DNA from: Amycolatopsis acidiphila
Lineage (GTDB): Bacteria > Actinomycetota > Actinomycetes > Mycobacteriales > Pseudonocardiaceae
DNA: 64,000 nt
Assembly: GCF_021391495.1 (NCBI RefSeq)
Contig: NZ_CP090063.1
Coordinates: 6,448,001-6,512,000, forward strand
Direction: 5' to 3'
The position numbers and the translations under genes are program-made. Positions 60,978-64,000 of the stretch are shown piece by piece; the first letter of the stretch is position 1, and every line of letters starts with the position of its first letter. The notes beneath the pieces were generated by a model. The model did no database searches. It was not told where the DNA came from and was given only the letters and a program-made list of their open reading frames with translations.

Positions 60978-61374
60978 CCCGACCGAGTCCGGCGTGCTGG
61001 ACACCTGCGCCTACCTCGATCTCCCTCGGCTGAAGCCCGAGGATCTGCCCCGGGTCCCGGAGCTGACCTCGATCACGCTCGCGGAGCTGCACCAGGGTGC
61101 GGCCTTCGCGCAGGACAACGCCGTCCGTGCGGCGCGGACCGAACAGCTGGGCGCCGCACTGGCCGAGTTCGACCCCCTGCCGTTCGGCGACGAAGCCGCC
61201 GCGCGCTACGGCTCCCTGGTCGCCCTCACACTCGCCGCCGGCCGGAACCCCCGGCCTCGCCGAATGGACCTGCTGATCGCGGCGATCGCCTCCGCCCGCG
61301 GTCTTCCGCTCTACACGCGCAACGCGAACGACTTCAAGGGCCTCGAAAGCCTGCTGACCGTCGTCCCGGTCTAA
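60970..61374 (+). CDS. PIN-domain VapC-type toxin
   Basis: A 134-residue PIN-domain ribonuclease. Acidic metal-binding residues are visible in order: Asp11 in [11 protein letters not shown], Glu in [14 protein letters not shown] near 35, Asp in [17 protein letters not shown] near 98, and the last in [12 protein letters not shown] near 119. VapC toxins cut specific tRNAs or rRNA when the antitoxin is lost. GTG start within the antitoxin's end. The pair sits between cobM and cbiD and is unrelated to cobalamin synthesis. Confidence 0.88.
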   Translation: MADPTESGVLDTCAYLDLPRLKPEDLPRVPELTSITLAELHQGAAFAQDNAVRAARTEQLGAALAEFDPLPFGDEAAARYGSLVALTLAAGRNPRPRRMDLLIAAIASARGLPLYTRNANDFKGLESLLTVVPV

Positions 61375-62411
61375 GCCCGCCCCACGACGTTGCCCGCGCG
61401 GTCGATCACCACGACGTCCACCTCGATCGGGGCGGGGCGCAGGACCTCGACCGCCGTCGCGAGGGCGCGGGACGCCACCAGGTCGCCCAGCGGGATGCCC
61501 GCCGCCTGGGCGAGTTCCAGCGCGTGCAGGGCCGTGTTCGCCGAGCGGATCTCCTCGGCTATCGGCGGGGCCAGTGACGCGAGCAGCCGCAGGTCGACCT
61601 GTGACCGCTTCGAGTGCAGGTCCAGGTGCCCCGCCGCGAGCTTCGAGAACTTCGCGAACCCGCCGGCGAGCGTCAGCCGCGGCACCGGATGCCGCCGCAG
61701 GTACTTCAGCACCGCGCCCGCGAAGTCCCCCATGTCCAGCAACGCGACTTCGGGCAGCCCGTACAACGAAGCCACCACCCGCTCGGACGTGCTCCCCGTC
61801 GCCCCCGCCACGTGCTGGTAGCCCATCGCCCTGGCCACGTCCACGCCCCGGCGGATGCTGTCGATCCACGCCGAGCAGGAGTACGGCACCACGACACCTG
61901 TCGTGCCGAGGACCGACAGGCCGCCGAGGATGCCCAATCGCGGGTTCCACGTCTGGCGCGCCAGCTCCTCCCCGTCGGGGATCGAGATCTCGACCACCAC
62001 GTCGCCGGTCCCGCCGCACGAAGCGGCCACCCGCTCGACCGCGTCGGTCATCAGCCGCCGCGGCACGGGGTTGATCGCCGGTTCGCCCACGGCCAGTGGC
62101 AACCCGGGCAACGTCACGGTGCCGACGCCTTCGCCCGCCCGGAACGTCACCCCGCTGCCCGGCTCCCCGTGGGACACCGTCGAGAGGATCAGCGCGCCGT
62201 GCGTGACGTCGGGGTCGTCGCCCGCGTCCTTGATCACGCCCGCCGTCGCGGAGTCCGCGGCGAGCGTCTCCGTCGCGAGCGCGAACGTCGGCCGCCGGTC
62301 CTTGGGCAGCCGCACCTCGACCGGATCGGGGAACTCACCGGTGAGCAGCGCGGTGTACGCGGCGGTCGTCGCCGCGGTCGCGCACGCCCCGGTCGTCCAC
62401 CCGTACCGCAT
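61371..62411 (-). CDS. cbiD: Cobalt-precorrin-5B C1-methyltransferase
   Basis: A 346-residue CbiD protein. The family start RYGWTTGACATAATTAAYTAL is unmistakable, with IKDAGDDPDVTHGALI near 60, NPRLGILGGLSVLGTTGVVVPYSC near 157, and LAGGFAKFSKLAAGHLDLHSKRSQVDL near 250. It methylates C1 and helps ring contraction, and belongs to the cobalt-early (anaerobic-type) route, in place of CobF. It is alone on the minus strand, converging with the toxin gene (4-bp overlap) and divergent from cobK. Confidence 0.92.
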   Translation of the reverse strand: MRYGWTTGACATAATTAAYTALLTGEFPDPVEVRLPKDRRPTFALATETLAADSATAGVIKDAGDDPDVTHGALILSTVSHGEPGSGVTFRAGEGVGTVTLPGLPLAVGEPAINPVPRRLMTDAVERVAASCGGTGDVVVEISIPDGEELARQTWNPRLGILGGLSVLGTTGVVVPYSCSAWIDSIRRGVDVARAMGYQHVAGATGSTSERVVASLYGLPEVALLDMGDFAGAVLKYLRRHPVPRLTLAGGFAKFSKLAAGHLDLHSKRSQVDLRLLASLAPPIAEEIRSANTALHALELAQAAGIPLGDLVASRALATAVEVLRPAPIEVDVVVIDRAGNVVGRA

Positions 62412-62422
62412 GAACAGGGAGT

Positions 62423-63172
62423 ATGGCTGGTGTGCAGACCGTTCTCGTCCTCGGAGGCACCGCGGAGGCCCGTGCGCTGGCCGCCGAGCTCACCGAACGC
62501 GGTATTCGTGTCGTCTCGTCCCTCGCGGGCCGCGTCGCGAACCCACGCCTGCCGGTCGGCGAAGTACGCGTCGGCGGCTTCGGCGGACCCGACGGCCTCG
62601 CCCGCTACCTCACCGAGAACGACATCGCCGCAGTGGTGGACGCCACGCATCCCTTCGCCGAACGGATCGGCGCGTCTGCCGCGAAAGGGACTTCCACGGC
62701 GAAAGTGCCGCTGCTGCGCTTGCAGCGGAAAGGCTGGCAGGCCGGCCCCGGCGACGACTGGCACTGGGTCGGCACACTCGAAGAAGCAGCGACGAAGATC
62801 ACACAACTCGGCGAGCGCATCTTCCTGACCAGCGGCCGCCAGGGGCTCGCCGCCTTCGCGCACTGCACCCGGCAGTGGTTCCTCGCCCGCTGCGTGGATC
62901 CGCCGGAACCGCCGCTCCCGCCCAGGATCGAGGTCCTCCTCGACCGCGGCCCCTACGACGTCGCAGGCGAGACCGGGCTCCTGCGCGAGCACCGGATCGA
63001 CGTGCTCGTCACCAAGGACAGCGGCGGCGGCATGACCGCCGCGAAACTGGTCGCCGCACGCGAACTCGGCATACCGGTCGTCGTCGTGCGCCGTCCCGCG
63101 CGACCTGTCACCCGGACGGTCGAGGACGTGGCCGCCGCCGCGGACTGGGTGTCGGCGATGCTGAAGGCATGA
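62423..63172 (+). CDS. cobK: Precorrin-6A reductase
   Basis: A 249-residue NADPH-dependent reductase of the CobK/CbiJ family. Motifs: LVLGGTAEARALAAEL (residues 8-23), SSLAGRVANPRLPVGEVRVGGFGG near 32, VVDATHPFAERIGASA near 70, FLTSGRQGLAAF near 133, and VLVTKDSGGGMTAAKL near 194. ATG 62423 follows GGGAG closely; a GTG nine bases on is an alternative. It is only 11 bp from the divergent cbiD start, so the two share a promoter region. Coupled to bluB. Confidence 0.92.
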   Translation: MAGVQTVLVLGGTAEARALAAELTERGIRVVSSLAGRVANPRLPVGEVRVGGFGGPDGLARYLTENDIAAVVDATHPFAERIGASAAKGTSTAKVPLLRLQRKGWQAGPGDDWHWVGTLEEAATKITQLGERIFLTSGRQGLAAFAHCTRQWFLARCVDPPEPPLPPRIEVLLDRGPYDVAGETGLLREHRIDVLVTKDSGGGMTAAKLVAARELGIPVVVVRRPARPVTRTVEDVAAAADWVSAMLKA

Positions 63173-63849
63173 CGCAAGCCTTCTACGACGTCCTGCTGCG
63201 CCGCCGTGACGTGCGCGCGGAGTTCACCGGCGAGCCGATCCCGGACGACGTCCTGGCCCGGGTGCTGGAAGCCGCGCACGCCGCGCCCAGCGTCGGTCTC
63301 ACCCAGCCGTGGGATTTCGTGCTCGTGTCCGGCACCGCGACCCGGGCCGCGTTCCGGGAGCACGTGCTGACCGAAAGAGCGGTGTTCGCGCAAAGCCTCC
63401 CCGAGGGCCGGAACGCGACGTTCGACCGGATCAAGATCGAAGGGATCCTCGAGTCGAGCCTTGGCATCGTGGTCACCTACGACCCGGCGCGCGGCGCGCC
63501 CGACGTGCTCGGCAGGCATGCGATCGCCGACGCCGGGCTGTACTCGGTGTGCCTGGCCATCCAGAACCTCTGGCTCGCCGCGACCGCGGAAAACCTGGGC
63601 GTGGGCTGGGTGAGCTTCTACCGCGAGGAGTTCCTGAGCGAACTGCTCGGCATCCCGGCGGGCATCCGCCCGGTCGCCTGGCTGTGCGTGGGACCGGTCA
63701 GCCGATTGCACGAAACGCCGGATTTGGAGCGGCACGGCTGGCGCCGGCGCCGCCCGGTGGCGGCCGCAACCCATCTCGAACGCTTCGGCGAACAGGGCGG
63801 CGTGCATAATTCTTGCCCGACAGAACCCGAAGAAACCTCGACTCAGTAG
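63169..63849 (+). CDS. bluB: 5,6-dimethylbenzimidazole synthase
   Basis: A 226-residue BluB, a nitroreductase-fold flavoenzyme that breaks down FMNH2 with oxygen to make the lower ligand of B12. Characteristic are FYDVLLRRRDVRAEFTGEPIPDDVLARVLEAAHAAPSVGLTQPWDF at the start, GILESSLGIVVTYDPARG near 97, RHAIADAGLYSVCLAIQNLWLAATAENLGVGWVSFY near 120, and HETPDLERHGWR near the end. ATGA overlap with cobK. Its product is the substrate of CobT. Confidence 0.93.
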   Translation: MTQAFYDVLLRRRDVRAEFTGEPIPDDVLARVLEAAHAAPSVGLTQPWDFVLVSGTATRAAFREHVLTERAVFAQSLPEGRNATFDRIKIEGILESSLGIVVTYDPARGAPDVLGRHAIADAGLYSVCLAIQNLWLAATAENLGVGWVSFYREEFLSELLGIPAGIRPVAWLCVGPVSRLHETPDLERHGWRRRRPVAAATHLERFGEQGGVHNSCPTEPEETSTQ

Positions 63850-63867
63850 GGCGATAGCGTTCGTTCA

Positions 63868-64000
63868 ATGTGGATGGCCAGCAGGACGCCGACAGCCACC
63901 TCCGAAGAGGTGACCGATCCGGAGCAGCCACGCCCGGACACCACACCCGCCGCCGGGTCCGCCACGGTGCTGTGGCGCTGGCTGTCGGTCGTGCTCGGGC
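63868..64000 (+). CDS. Unidentified protein (partial, N-terminal 44 codons)
   Basis: The window ends inside this frame. It opens with a Thr/Glu/Pro-rich, likely cytoplasmic head (SRTPTATSEEVTDPEQPRP, then TTPAAGSATV). The last visible residues (LWRWLSVVLG) look like the start of a hydrophobic segment, so a membrane protein is likely. ATG 63868 and ATG 63874 are both possible. Too little is visible to name a family. Confidence 0.5.
   Translation, partial: MWMASRTPTATSEEVTDPEQPRPDTTPAAGSATVLWRWLSVVLG

Noticed and set aside
61855..63168. Long upstream extension of the bluB frame
   Set aside because: It runs through cbiD and cobK, both well supported; the ATG at 63169 overlaps the cobK stop in the usual way.
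1..64000. tRNA, rRNA, CRISPR array, insertion sequence or prophage
   Set aside because: No cloverleaf, rRNA stretch, regularly spaced repeat, transposase, integrase or phage structural gene was recognised on either strand.

Overview
The window is high-GC DNA from a Gram-positive actinomycete, most likely a member of the Pseudonocardiaceae close to Amycolatopsis. The pointers are a WhiB3/WhiD-type regulator, a SigD/ShbA-type sigma factor, a DUF5302 protein, an F420-dependent oxidoreductase, a fused ChlI/ChlD cobaltochelatase, many GTG starts, and long runs of genes joined by 1-8 bp overlaps. I see no rRNA, tRNA, CRISPR array, insertion sequence or phage gene. The genus is an inference.

Layout. 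1-11.8 kb: housekeeping and catabolic genes (3-oxoadipate-type CoA-transferase pair, D-2-hydroxyacid dehydrogenase, HAD hydrolase, cysteine-less HesB-like protein, DUF5709, GtrA, ShbA sigma factor, F420 oxidoreductase, WhiB, GNAT, MaoC, enoyl-reductase-like protein, phosphoesterase, VanW protein, TetR). 12-25 kb: amino-acid and redox genes (DUF5302, valine dehydrogenase, tryptophan dioxygenase, secreted S53 peptidase, P450, FAD/Fe-S dehydrogenase, hydratase, and a three-gene unit of metallo-hydrolase, DedA and membrane phosphodiesterase). 25.3-31.3 kb: gltBD.

31.4-43.2 kb is the most interesting part: a minus-strand specialized-metabolite cluster with no PKS or multimodular NRPS gene. Ten genes overlap head-to-tail (43189 down to 32557), apart from a gap of about 14 bp before the first carrier and 7 bp before the mutase small subunit. 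In order they are: a BtrH-like acyltransferase fused to a carrier domain, a free acyl carrier protein, two acyl-CoA-dehydrogenase-like flavoproteins, a second BtrH-like protein, a stand-alone amino-acid adenylation enzyme, a second AMP ligase of the beta-amino-acid type, a LysA-fold PLP decarboxylase, and both subunits of AdoCbl-dependent glutamate mutase. An EamA exporter follows. The parts look like the starter-unit branch of vicenistatin-type macrolactams (glutamate to 3-methylaspartate to 3-aminoisobutyryl carrier protein) joined to butirosin-type BtrH acyl transfer and to flavin-dependent desaturation. I do not recognise this combination as a described pathway.

43.4-45.7 kb holds a DyP-type peroxidase and a DeoR regulator. 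45.7-63.8 kb is a large cobalamin locus: cobQ, cobD, cobU, cobT, cobS, cobC, cobB, cobO, cobaltochelatase, cobL, cobM, cbiD, cobK and bluB. A cobalamin riboswitch lies in front of the chelatase operon. Two insertions interrupt the locus: a GntR/peptidase/permease unit (50.6-53.7 kb) and a Phd/VapC toxin-antitoxin pair (60.7-61.4 kb). The locus could supply the AdoCbl that the glutamate mutase about 12 kb away needs. The window ends in the first codons of an unidentified gene.
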